The notes beneath the pieces were generated by a model. It had not been told where the DNA came from. It did not search any database and saw only the letters and a list, made by a program, of their open reading frames with translations. Source: Colletes latitarsis (Eukaryota > Arthropoda > Insecta > Hymenoptera > Colletidae). Taken from it: a stretch of 64,000 nucleotides of DNA. The translations under genes were made by a program, and so were the position numbers. Numbering within the stretch: position 1 is the stretch's first letter; each line of letters opens with the position of its first letter. Shown in pieces: positions 1 through 12,900 of this stretch. The stretch spans positions 27,680,479 to 27,744,478 of the forward strand of contig NC_135147.1 in NCBI RefSeq assembly GCF_051014445.1, given 5' to 3'.

Positions 1-1
1 A

Positions 2-544
2 CAGGGTGTTCGGCTATCCCTGGGAAAAATTTTAATGGGAGACTCGAGAGGTCAAGATAAGAAGAAAATCAAGAATACTAATTTGTTGATCGAGGCTTCG
101 TTAAAAAGTTATTAACGTTTAAAGTTCCGCCCTAACTGAATTTTTTTCTCGAAAATGCGCAGGATTTCGGGGGTATGTCTATTCACCAAAAATTATTGTA
201 ATTGACCCCCGCAACCGAAAATAATTTTTTCAGAACGATTCGAAAGTTTTAAGAAATTTCAGGGGAATCAATCAACGGTATGGTCAGACATTGTATTTTC
301 GGTAAGGAATTTTTTTCTCGAAAGTGCGTAGGATTTCGAGGGTATGTGTAATGACCAAAAATGATTAAAATTGACCCCCGCAAACGAAAATAATTTTTTT
401 AGAACGATTTGAAATGTTTGAATTTAATTCTTAATAACTTTTTAACGAAGCCTCCATCGACAAATTGGTATCCTTGATTTTCGTCTTATTTTGGCCTCTA
501 GAATCCCTCATTAAAATTTTTCCCAGGGGTGGTCGAACACCCTG
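2..544. mobile_element. Non-autonomous TIR element, family A, copy 1
   Basis: The left end reads CAGGGTGTTCGG and continues into a GGGAAAAATTTTAATGGGAG-like subterminal block; the right end is the inverted counterpart, ending in GAACACCCTG followed by TA. The interior holds imperfect repeats of a motif around AATAATTTTTT and no intact coding region. A TA next to the end suggests a Tc1/mariner-type TA target duplication, but the left flank is cut by the window edge. The same ends recur at 12813-13453 and 16993-17333, so this is a dispersed family. The small size and lack of a transposase point to a MITE. Confidence 0.8.
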
Positions 545-3500
545 TATATAGCAACTCTAGTGACGAGCATGGGAGGCGACACCACAAGATTTCGTTGAAT
601 CTCCTGGACGGTGAGGCTAAAATGAAATATCATCTAATATCGCGGAAATGTAGAAACGTTCGGTCGATCGTTGTACCGTATCTAGCAACTGCTAGCGGTT
701 GTTTGGAGGGTAAATATGCACAGTTAACGTACGCGAATATATGCTCGTTGATCTTAGCACCAATTCGGCACGAAGATTGTATTATAAAAACGACCGATGC
801 AGCGCCGATGATTTCGATCGGAAAAATGAGGGAACGTCGCGCGCCGCGTCAAGAACTTGACTGTCGAGTCAAGGAGAGCACGGAAAGGAAGATAAAATGC
901 CGGCGAAAAAGAAAAAATGTACCGAGGAGGGGCTGGTTTTCGTTCGCGTAGGGGGAAAGATAGCGCAGCCAGGTAGAGAGTAGATGGAACCACGTGTACG
1001 TAGATATATCGTTTATGGGTGACGTAAAACTTCGCTTTTGCATTCCCTGTGAACACACGGTCTCTGGCTTGATCTGCTTTCGTACTACACGTACTATGCG
1101 TCAAGTAGCATTATAATGTATAACGCGACGCGACACGGGAGGCATTACAGTCGGGAGAAAGAATCGCGCCGGAGCAAGAAACTGCAACCGAGAACAACCC
1201 CCGAGGGTCTGACGACTACTTTGTTCCTTCTCGTTAATTTGTATTCGTTTTTCGAAAGGTGGTCGACCGGCTGTCGAAGCACCCGTAGCACCGGTTGCTT
1301 CGCCGAATTTAGTTTTCTCGCGACGCGGCGTCGGCGTTGGTTGGTCGCGATAAGGAGGTCGTTGAATAATCGCAGCGATAATCAGGCTTTCAGAAAACCG
1401 TCGGGGAATTCGCGGACGCGACGTTGGTGCGTCGACAAGTAGCGTTCGCCCAGCGTAATACAGAATTATGCAATTCGAGTAACCGCATTTCCATTATGCA
1501 GTATTTACTCGCGGCCATGTATTCCGACACGGCACGGCACGGCAGAACGGTGCATGTGCAGTCGCACATGTAACGGATGATGTAGGTGCAAGCGGGACCA
1601 GGGGAGAAAACACTTTGTGGCATACGTATATGCATCCAAAACGCACGAGTACATGCCTTGCCAAGGATTCGTCAAAAATGAAATTACTGCCTCCTCCTGG
1701 TGGATCCCCTGTGGAACAGATTAAAATCACCCGTTTCACGGAACGATCGTTATCACGTATGCGTCAAGTCGACGCAGCGATGAAAGAAACGCGTTCGAGT
1801 GGTTGACGCGAGACCAAAAACCAAAGCGACGCGACCGATCGCATACCGTATTTCGAAATAAACCATAAAATCGCCGCACCGGAATTCCATTCGATTCGAC
1901 GCGGTCGAACAAACTACAAAATATTCCAACGCGCGACGGAGTTTGAATCGACCGACGAACAAGGACAGAGTAAAACGCGATCGTGCGACGCACGGGTAAT
2001 CAAACCTAGAGTAATTTCGATGGCCGGCTCTGCTTTCGTTCGACGATAAAACATTGGTCCTGTTCATTATTGAACGGTTAAAAAACAACCCATCTATCGA
2101 GAATCACCGTAGCCTCTTCGTTGAAAAAGAAATTGAAAATATACGGTCCTACTACTTGTCGCGATAATTGAACTTGAATTATAGTCGAAATTATCGTCGA
2201 AAACATCTTCGGAGGATGTAGACTGCAACAGGTTCGTAACCGCGTTACCGTTACGCGATCTTCTTTGTGTTTCGTTTATTTCTGCAACATTCCTCGCGAT
2301 ATAGCTGGAACTGTGATTCCATTTTTCTGCTCGGGAGGGATGATCGAAGACCTGCGCGATAAATGAAAAGCGGTCGTCGACGAAACGACATCGCCGCCAT
2401 AACGGGGTAAAATCGAGCCGTAAATAACGCCGCGTTAAAAATGTTTCATACGCGTCGCCGTTTGTATTCGGCAACGATATACAATGTATATAGATACGGG
2501 TGGCGATAAATTACGCCGGGACGCCGCGTAAATTGCGAAAATATTTTGTAATTGTCGGCAGAAAATAAATGGTGGAAAACGGTTTTGATATTGGTTCGGT
2601 TATTCGACGACGCGTACGAGGGAAGTCGCAGTTGTTTTTCCTAGGCGCGGAGCCATCGTCGGGTCGATTAATACCTTGGAATAATCGTCGAAACGTATGG
2701 CTGGCTCGCTGGGAAATATACAGCAAAGGTCGTATCAGAAACAGCTCGTTACTGGCACCGGGACAGTCTCGTATATTATCGAATAACTTCTTGGTACGCG
2801 ACGCGTTTACGAGGGATTCTAGCACGAGGAAGAGCACAGAATTTTCGCAATCGTTTAGATTTACTACCACGCGAATAACGAAAACGCAAGTATTAACGCG
2901 TTAATTGAATTTAATAGGAAAAGGACGAGAAACAATAGGCGATGAAAAGGTGGGAAATTCCGAGCGTAGTAGGTCGGATTCGATCCCGTCCACTTTGATT
3001 TCTCACCCCGTACACGTTCTTCGATGAAAATAAACGAGACTCGGAGGTTAAGATGCGCAAGAATTCCAAACTCGTTGCCGACGATTCCACCACCGAGGGA
3101 TCGGAGGATTGTTCTGCTCGAGCAGGATCACCGGTGGCTTTGCTCGCCAACGGAGAGGCGAACTTTGAATTCTCCCGCACGGGAAGTCCTGTTCGTGAAA
3201 ATCACCTTTTCGACTTGGATTCGCGGGAACGTATTAGCGTGACTCCGTTATCCGAAAGGAGGCGATCGAAGGTAAACTACGATCAATTTGAAAATTATAA
3301 ATCGAGACCGGAGGTAGTTCCGGGCGTGGAAATTAATCGAGGAACCGGAAATTAAATATTGAACGAAAATAATCCAACAGGATCTTCTCGACGAACGGAT
3401 TTCGAATTCATCGACAAAATTAATCGCTTCGCAAATATTCCGGCGGAAGTTAATCGCGAGATGGCTCGACTCGAATGTACATTCCCTCGAGCAGCTATTT

Positions 3501-6500
3501 CAATTTCGATACGAACGCGACTTTTTAGATTAATTTCCCAACCTTTTATTACCCTTATCCTCGAGATCGATAGATTGGTATTTGCTCCGTGGTATCTATT
3601 TTTCCAATCTTGACAACGATCCATGGGATTGAACCGTAACTGATAGAACCAATAGGAAATTCACGGCATATCGGGTGCAACTGCTTGGGAAGAAACAATC
3701 GTGGCGAGTTTTGCTTCCGACGTTCGCGCGATTAAAGTTAGATGGCTAGAAAGCCTTGCGTGGCCGTTTGCATCGATCGATCGATCGACCACGAGCTAAG
3801 ATTATTCGGTTTCTTCGTCGGATTCGCTGAACATCGAATAATGGCCGGAGAACAAGATCGGATCGGGGATCGGACGGAATCAGAGGGAAACCGCTTGGAT
3901 CGAACGACTTCCCTGGAGATCGCAACCACCTTGATTCGTCTGGGTAATCCTGCGCGCTATTCTCAATCTGTAGGATAAGTCACAGAAATCCAATGCACGA
4001 TCAAACTTGGATACGCGAAATTTGAGGAAAAAAGTTTACCGGCTTTTCGAACGAGACTCGATCGAAATGCGAAAAAAGAAAATACGGTACGGTCCGAGCA
4101 TCGGAAACCGACGCAACGTCGACGCCTGTGGGTTCGAAGGTGAAAATTGTTTCCCAAGTTTCGATATAAATCTCAAGGAAGTGGCTTAAAAGTTTCTTTT
4201 AAACGGATTTCCGTTAACTCGATTTGGACCGTGATTCGAACGCCATCGGCATCCGATGCGTGGAGCCAAGGATCAATATTAATCTCGAAACTACACGGTT
4301 CGAGTTTCCGTTTAACAAGTAGAATTTAATCGAACGAAACGACTTTGCCCACTGATTTAACTTACCGTCCCTGGATGTCGATAAAATTCTACCGTCGCAA
4401 TATTACCCTCGTTCGAACTGTTTCGAGTCGCGTGACTTGATTTTGAAATCGTTGCAACGGAAACGCTGGCCTGCATCTATCGCGTAAATATAGATCGTAA
4501 ACACGCGCTAGTAGCTCTCGTAATGACAACCAAGAATATTTGTGCATCGCGTCGCGTCGCAGGCTACGAAAAGAAGTTTCGGTATTCCTCGAGACCGATA
4601 TTGCCGATTTGCTTTTCCAGCTACGTAGCTAGAGTAGTCGCTGCCACTTGCAGGATGCAAACAATTTCATTGATATCGAGCGACGTTTACCCACGATGAG
4701 AGAAATTCAGTTTGTCTGATAATTCAGCGTACCGTTGAAAACTCCGTTACAGTATAAACTACGCACCGTCTAAATCACCGCACACGCTATGCACGCATAA
4801 ACAACTTTATTCGCGTGTTTGCTTAATCGTCGATTACACGATGCCGACACGTCTGACGTTTCGCCAACTTCCTGCAGTTTTCCATTGTAATTCAAAGTTC
4901 GCGGAACAGGGAACGGTCGAGTCTCGCTCGACCGATGTTGATTACGATCCTCGTTGTTGCGGCAAAGGAGAAACTGGAGATGTTCGTAAAATTATCACCG
5001 GTGTAACCAGAACTCGTTAAAACGAACGCTCTGCTGGTAATTATAGCACCCTAGGCGCCTAGCTGGTTTAAATTTTCGCTTGAACGGAACGAAAGATAAA
5101 AATCACTTTTTACGATAGCTTACCGGTCAACTGTACTTTCGCCTATATACGAATAAAGTTTAGACGACGTAGTAACGGTCACGGTTATATTAATTCAATA
5201 TTAATTCGGTATCGAATTCGATTCGGACAGTTTCGTAATTCGTACGTCGCTGAAGAGCTTGTTTTATCGAACCTGCGGTAATCCGGCAAATGTTTACGAC
5301 GATGTACATCCTCTGCTTTGGTTCTATCAAGAAAGAACGAAGCCCTTCTCCGGCAGGATCAAAGCCAATTTGCAATGCATAGCAGGTGGCGGGGGACAAA
5401 AGCGTCCAAAGGGAAGGAGACGGTATTATGGAAACAAGCGGCAAGTTCAGGAGTATCTTTCCGACCGGAAACGGGTCTCTCTCGCTCCCTCGGTAATTCT
5501 GTCTTTAATCCGTCGATTAGTCGCCGTTCCTGGAAACAATGGTAATTGGCTACAACGGAGCCCCAACGAATTATCGTTCTACGAACTGATCGACTCCCGT
5601 GTAGGAGTAATAGAGACGGTCAGAACACCGGTTCGAATAAAATTTAATTAGTTCCCTGAACTCTGGGTCGCGGCTAAATTATAGGGAGAATTTAACAAAC
5701 TGTTTTCGATCGATCCAAATCGGTCTCTGTTTCGCGAACAATTTATTTCCCTCGATCGAAACGCTTACCACTCGTCGACGCAATCTGTTCAGACTCGCGA
5801 AACGATCGACGCCTGGCGTATCTACCCTCTACGGCCTATAACCACCCGATCCGAAGCTTATAATCTACCCCCTGGTCTGTCCACGGCAACGGGTTTAGAC
5901 CCACAATTACCAGCCCTCTCAACGTTCTCCGTATCATCGAGGAAGGGTACTCGAACCACACCACCAGGGTACTATCGCGTGCAACGACCTTTTTCTCTTG
6001 GCTCTTTTCTTTCGATATTATTCCGGTAACATTTCCAGGGGTTAGTCACGATCTATGGTGACTGTCGCCATTTACCGTGTACTTGGGTTACGTGAAATCG
6101 ATCTACGAATAAATTAACGAGCTATATCACCAAGGGTACAAGGGTAGTTGTCGTAAGAGTGCACCGTGATCCGAGATGATTTGTCCGACACGGTCCGATT
6201 AGGACGATCGATACTCGAACACGCAACTCTACACCCTTGACATGGCCTAAAGGACCATGATATTAACCCCCCGTGAAGGATTACAGATTCGATAGACATC
6301 GACGCGCGTCTCGAATCGATATTGGTTACCGGAAGCTCACCGCGGACGAATCGAGGTTGCGCTTCAATCTGAATCACGAGAGAATAACAGATACCTTGGT
6401 CCATGATCGAAGAATCGATTGCCCTCGGGACTGGAAGTCTGATGTATTCCACGAACGTTTCTTCCTAACGCGTTAGGTACTTTTCCTCTCGCAAGATCTT

Positions 6501-9500
6501 TCTTTAACTTATTTTATGGACGATTATTTCATTGGAATCCACTCGTCGTGCGCCGTCATTCGATTCCTAATTGAATTAACTTCGCCCGAATAAGTTGAAA
6601 GAAAACGTTCGATCCGGTTTTTGTATTCGATAACGATAAAACGGAATTTACGAGCTCGAAATATTCGTTTGAATCGAAGTACACAGGACGATCGATGGTA
6701 GTAATCGGCTCGAAAGTCGCACGTAAATATCGTATCGCGTTTCGAAGTTCATTTAATCCGAGCTTTTATCGTATTCGCGTGGCGTGTATTAATCGATCTC
6801 TCCGGTCGCGTGGATTTCCTTTCAGCGTATGCAGTTAGGGCCGCAACCCAACCAGTACCGATAGTCTAGCATCGCGACGAGAGAAGATGACCGCTGCCAA
6901 GGATTATAGGGACCAAGTATCGGAAAAACCGTTCCCGCGACCCCAGCCGACGACCCATATTCGCCCCGATAAAGTGTCTTTTTCCGCTTCTGTCGCGACT
7001 TGGTTACAGTCTGGCTTTTCCGAGCGCATATTTCTACGCACCGGTGAATCCGTGGCCAACGGCCGCGAAACATTCCATCGTTGCGAAACGTGAAATTAAA
7101 CAACCCACCGGTTATTCGGTTAAAACTGAAATTTTCTCGCGTCGTTTGCGTTCGACGTATTTGTGGGAACAAAAACAAATACGGTCCTAATTGCACGGTG
7201 CCGACACGCCTAGGTACAAGTAAGAAATTTAATTAAAAACGAAAAGACGCGGCGACGAGCGCTTCTCGACTGGTAGAACTCTTGTCGCGAACCCTGTTAG
7301 ATTTAGAAACTGCCGTCGAAATACAGTTTCTTTCCTGGTTCCCAACGACACGCTGTCGACTCGATTTAGCGAAAATTTAACAACCCCGTTAAAGGAAAAA
7401 TTGATTCGAAATTGGAACAGTTTGTCGTATGCGGCGGAACGTCAGCAGCAGCGAGTGCCGCTTTCGAAATTTCGTTGTGTCTGCATTCCGATTAATCCGC
7501 TGAGTCGGCGCCCGGATTAATCCCGGATTCAGCGTAATAAATCGTCGTTTCTTCGCTGGTAAACCAGATCTGGCCTACGATTAGACGACCATCGAAGCGC
7601 GATCAAACGGAATGCGTTCATATAAATTTCTGATCGATTCCTCGTTGCCACAGCTTCGCGCGAGCGTTCTTCAGAAAGCATTTACGTTGTACGAGACGAT
7701 GCATCGATCGTTGGTACGCGATCTCGTTCGTTAACGCGCGATTAAAATGTTACGATCGAAAATCGCAAGTGCCCGCGGCGAGTAATCGTACCTTCTCCCG
7801 GGATCGTGGATTCGTTGGCCCGTTTGACGCGTCAGGGGGGTGGTCGAGGGACTCGGTAAACATCGTCTCGAACGGTAATTACGTTAAATAAACGCGTCGT
7901 CGAGGGTGTAGCTTGAACAATCGGGTCACTTAAACGGCTGCGAGCGACTCGAGGGCGTTTGGAGAAGTTAGTCCTCGTCTTGAAATTCCGACTGTCGAGT
8001 ACACAGAGCCTCCGGGCCTCTGGAGAAAAGAAGACGAAAGAAAAGGGGAGAAGAGTCGGGCTCGTTTCGAACAAACGCAAACGGATAATCAGAATTTTGA
8101 ATTTAGTTTGAAACGAGCAAGCTCCGGGTACCTACCGGAAATAAAAAAAAAAAAAAGAGACACTCCGAGCGGTTGGTAAGCGAACGCAAGCTCTCTCTAA
8201 TATTCCCAGGCTTAATTACGATGACGAAACGAATCTGAGAAACGGAAAAATGCTTTCGAGAACGAGGTACTTTGGTAAAGCTCGAAAAAAATCTCACGTT
8301 CCAGAGTGAATTTTTGTTGAAATATCCTCGTCAGCCACCGTAGTCCGTCTTTCCGACTTTCCGTTTTTCATTTCCCGCGCCCCCTTTCTTCTCATTACTT
8401 TTTCGCGCTTTGTCTCGGTCCTCTCCGTCCTTCGTTGTTTCTCTTCCTCGCACCGATTCGTTCGCTCCGCGGTCTTTCATCCTTCTCCCGTTGTCTTTTC
8501 TTTACTTTTCCCCCTTTTCGTTTTCAGTTATCCCCTTCCGTTGCAGTCGAAACTATTAACGTCGCGGAATATGGTGGAAACTGTTCGCGCTACGTTCACC
8601 ACCGTAATCTTACATTCACCTCGGCGTACTCTCGTTTCCCCAATCTTTCTTGCCGCGACAACTGTCCTTTGTCTCGCGAGGACCTCGCCCCGTCTAACGA
8701 ATCGTTTCTCGTTTCTCGTTACAGATGCCGAAAGCAGCGCGCAGGAAACAACGTTACGAACCGTGCCGGTAAGTATCACGGAATCCTAATCGCCGTCGGT
8801 GTTGATCGAGACGAGCGTCGGACCGATATTTGTACCTTTGCCAAAGAAGAAATTACGGCGTGGAAGGAACGTGCTCGGAATCTATCGTAAATCGTTTCTT
8901 AGCGGGCAACCGTTGACCTTTTTCTTTGGAAACCGACGCGTCGCGACGCGGCACTCCGTAAAACAGGAGCCAGAGTTTGCATTACGTTCGCTTTGTTACG
9001 CGGACCGTAGCCGTTTACGGCTAGAGACACAGCTATTTCGTCGAGATGCGTAATCACGGGGACCTAGTCTCCCTTATCAAAGAGATTATTAAAGTTTCGC
9101 GAAAGGATTTGCCCGTGCCAAGGAAATTCCAAGTGTACCGTCGCCTCGAAAACGAGGCGAGGGAAATCTAGTATATTAACTGTATCGCGGACAGGAATAT
9201 TCGGCCGCTGAAAATTTTATGAAATTACGCTCGAACGTGATTTTTCTCTAATAACGGGAATTTTATCGGTTGAGTATCATTTACGTAAATTTTTGGTCGT
9301 TGGTAAACCGTGAACGAGCAGATAAACTTGCCCGCATTGCCACTAACTCTCCCATTTTAAACAAATATCTCTCTACTCTGGTTGGAAAATTACGCAAACA
9401 AATGGATATCGATTTAACCGTTCCGATCGAACGAGTCGAATACACGCACCGGAACGATCGAGCGACAAATTAAATTTACAACTGGCTTCGAGCGTCGCGA

Positions 9501-9961
9501 ATAAATCAATTAAACGGATCTCTGGCGAAATAAAAGGAGTGAAACGTTAACCGGGCGAAACGGGGTATGATGGACATCAACGTTCTGCGAACGTTAACGA
9601 AATTCTAACATTGTTGTTCGTTTAATTGCGCGTCGTTGTATTTACGCGCGGAAATTCAATAACGTTCTCGAACGCATAGAAGGGTATCTTTTGCTCGAAA
9701 AGCAATTTACACGGGCAAACAAGAGGAAGTTTGTATAAAATAAAATCGAAACAATTAAATTACGGAAAATAACCGGAGGACTTGATTAAAAAATGTTCTT
9801 ATTTTCGCGCTAAAATGCGTTCAAATTTAGTACGTACGCGTCGGTATTTGCCGATCGAACAATTTAAACGAACGTAATATTCTGATATGGTTAAACTTGG
9901 ATGGTAAGTTGATAGCGGTGCGCGGTGTGGGCTATTGGAAAAGTATCATAGCGGGTCCGGA
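545..9961. other. Gene-poor CpG-rich stretch
   Basis: About 9.4 kb in which I find no convincing gene. Several open frames of 60-150 codons exist on both strands, but they overlap antisense to one another, lack recognisable domains and are rich in Arg and Ser, as expected from CpG-rich noncoding sequence. A C/T-rich tract lies near 8340-8530. Untranslated 5' exons or regulatory DNA of the gene beginning at 9962 may lie here but cannot be pinned down by reading. Confidence 0.55.
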
Positions 9962-12900
9962 ATGGTACTCGAGTCGATTGCGTTCCAAGTAGCCGTTTTC
10001 ATTTCCGTGGTTTACGTCTCGCGTTGATCGCGCATCCTAACGGGGACCAAGTTCCGGACGTAAAAACCGCTGCGATCGTTGTACGCACGGACGTCGAAAT
10101 TGATCGTGGCCCGATCGATTGGTTTCAGGGTCTGGAGACCTGGGGCTCGAACACGACCGGCAGGTTCGCCGAGGGTGCGGTCGGTCAAGGACGTCCTTCC
10201 CGAAAACGACTCGAGCCAAACAGGCAACGCCAACAGGAGGAGAATTACGAGGGTGGAGAGGAGTACGCGGACGAGGAGGAGGACGAGGACGAGGACGAGG
10301 ACGAGTACGAGGACGAGCTGAAGGCCGTCGCCGAGTCGCACGAGGCGATGTCGAGAGACGACACTAGGAACTCGAACGTGTCCGCGGCAGCCGCGAGCAA
10401 AGACGACGCTGGACTCGGACCCACTGCTGCCAACAACTTCGACTCGCACGAGGTAATCACGGCCAACGATTCCGACGAGGATGTCGCCTCCAACGAGGCG
10501 ATCACCGACGAGATCGTCGACAAGTACGATCAGGAGGTTCGTACCTTTTCTCTCATTCTTCTTCGCTGATCGACTTTTACCAACACACTACACCCTTTAG
10601 ACGATTTCCAACATATTTCAATACCGCTTTGGATACGTAATTTTTTGTATTATCACAGACGAGGTATACTTTCGTGGCCCAATCTGACTGATTTTAGCGT
10701 CCTCTTCTCGTGAATGGTGGTCAGTTGAAAAGCTATTCACTGAATTAGCATTGATGGACAGACAGCCGTAGTGTGTACGTAAATACATGTGAATCGACTA
10801 TGAAAGAGATTGAAATTCATTTCCAAATCTGTTGGTAATGTGAGTGACCCCATAAAAATGGATCGAAAAAATACATTGGGTGAAAGGTCTACTCGTACAC
10901 CTCGTCTGTGGTATTATTTCGCTTTTCATTAGTGTTGCTTGATAAAACTTTCAACGTTCCACGTTCGCGTAACAGTTTGTTGCGTCACGTTGAGCAGAGC
11001 CTTGACACCACCGACGCGTCGTTTCGTTCGTGGGGGAGAACCATGACCCGAACACGGCCCAACCCTGACCTACCCTGCATCGAATCGTCCCTTATTTTCC
11101 CTGCTTCTTTCTCCGTTCTATTTACGACTAAGCTGGCTGCCAGCCAGGATAACCGCGACCGCCATTCCAAGGGATAAAGATGCGACTGATTATCCATTTT
11201 CCATGGTCACAAAACCGGTTAACGGTACGGCTGATGCTGTGGGATGTAATTGGCAAGGGAAGAGGAAGTAAATCGTTCTGATCGATGTTTGAAACATTGT
11301 AGCTACGTGGGCAACCTTTCGGGAAATTCTCCGTTGTAGAACAGTGGTGTGTTAAGAGTCGAAAAAGTACGGTGTCGTTTCCACGCAGTTGCTATCGATT
11401 CCACCATACGTCGCGTCGTTCGACTTAAGACTCCAAGTTTCGATTCGTTGAAACGGCTCCATCGACGACGCCCATTTCGCGTCACTGTCTAGAATTTAAA
11501 ACGAAACGGAAAGCAAACGTCGAAAAGAATGGAGAGCGGTACAAGTTCCAAGTGGACTCTACCCATTTTACCGAATACCCCTACGAGTCTAACGTTTATC
11601 GATACGCGTATACGCGGGCCAGTTTCGTTGGACTATCGGAAAGTACTTTGCATCGACAGGAGTCCGAGCTGTTTCGCGATTGGAAAGCCATTTGTAACGT
11701 CTTAAGAGGGAGCCTTAAATTCTTAAAGGTACGCTATCTGTCTCCGAAAACGTATCGCCGATGCGCGCCGCGACGCGACGTTACGAACTTCCGAATCGAA
11801 TACCTTTACGTAACTCCTTTTACTATCGAACGACAGCATTTTATCGCATTCTTTATTTACAAGCCGCGTTACGGTCTTCGCGTGCTCTCTTCCGGGATTT
11901 TAACTTTATTTCCTCGTTGAAAAAACACTGTGGATTCTGTGCTTCGTTCCGATAAATCCGAGAAAAATTAACGTCGCCAGGAAACTTGTACCTCTTGGAC
12001 ACTCGTACGCGGCAGCTCGTTCGCAATTGTAATCGAGCGGTAACGCGAACGTTCGTTACGTGCTTTTTGTTCGTAGCAAAAGATATTTACTCGGATCCCG
12101 TTGAAACGAATCTTTTGCGCAAAGTTAACTCGGATCGCGAGCAAATATCGTACTTTTAAAACGCAGAGGATGGTTCCAGCTCCGGACCGTGTTCGGTTAA
12201 ATATACTGTTTTGCGATTTGATCCGCCTTTCTGTCTTTGGATTTACTAACGAGTAAAATCGAGGATATCTCGTCCCCGGGTTTCCGCGTATCTGATAACG
12301 AACATCGTTACTCTTCATCTACGGTAAAGTACGAATGGGAAATGAACGCATACCAATTACTGCGATTTAAGGTTTGCAAATTGAACCGCGTTCCTGCTGA
12401 CGAATGAAAATGTTTGAGATCTCGGATGCCCGTAACGTGAAAATATTTTATCTACTGGAACCGTTGCACGTTACGGACGTCCGATCGTGTTTTTCGGGGA
12501 CGAGATCGTAACGAGGACCGGTCGATCGCAGGTTTACGAGCTTCTGAAGTACAAAAAGGAACGGAACTCCTCGAGTCACGGCGGAGACAGCAGATCGAAG
12601 ACGAAACGCGTGCCGACCGTAAAGAAGGAACTAAGCACGCAAAAAGAGATACTGATAGGCAGCAACGAGACTAGGGCGACGGAAAGCCCGGTGCTGGCAA
12701 AGGATGCGTCGAATCATCCGATCGAGGCGATTCGAAGAGTAAACGTCGGATCGAACAAGGTGAGTGTCAAACTCAAACGTTTCCCTAACTTTAGCGAAGA
12801 GGAATTTACATACAGGGTGTTCGGTCACCCCTGGGAAAAATTTTAATGAGGAATTCCAGAGACCAAAATAAGACGAAAATTAAGAATACCAATTTGTCGA

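Noticed and set aside
529..951. 140-codon open frame at the end of family A copy 1
   Set aside because: It begins inside the terminal repeat, has no recognisable domain, and overlaps antisense frames of similar length.
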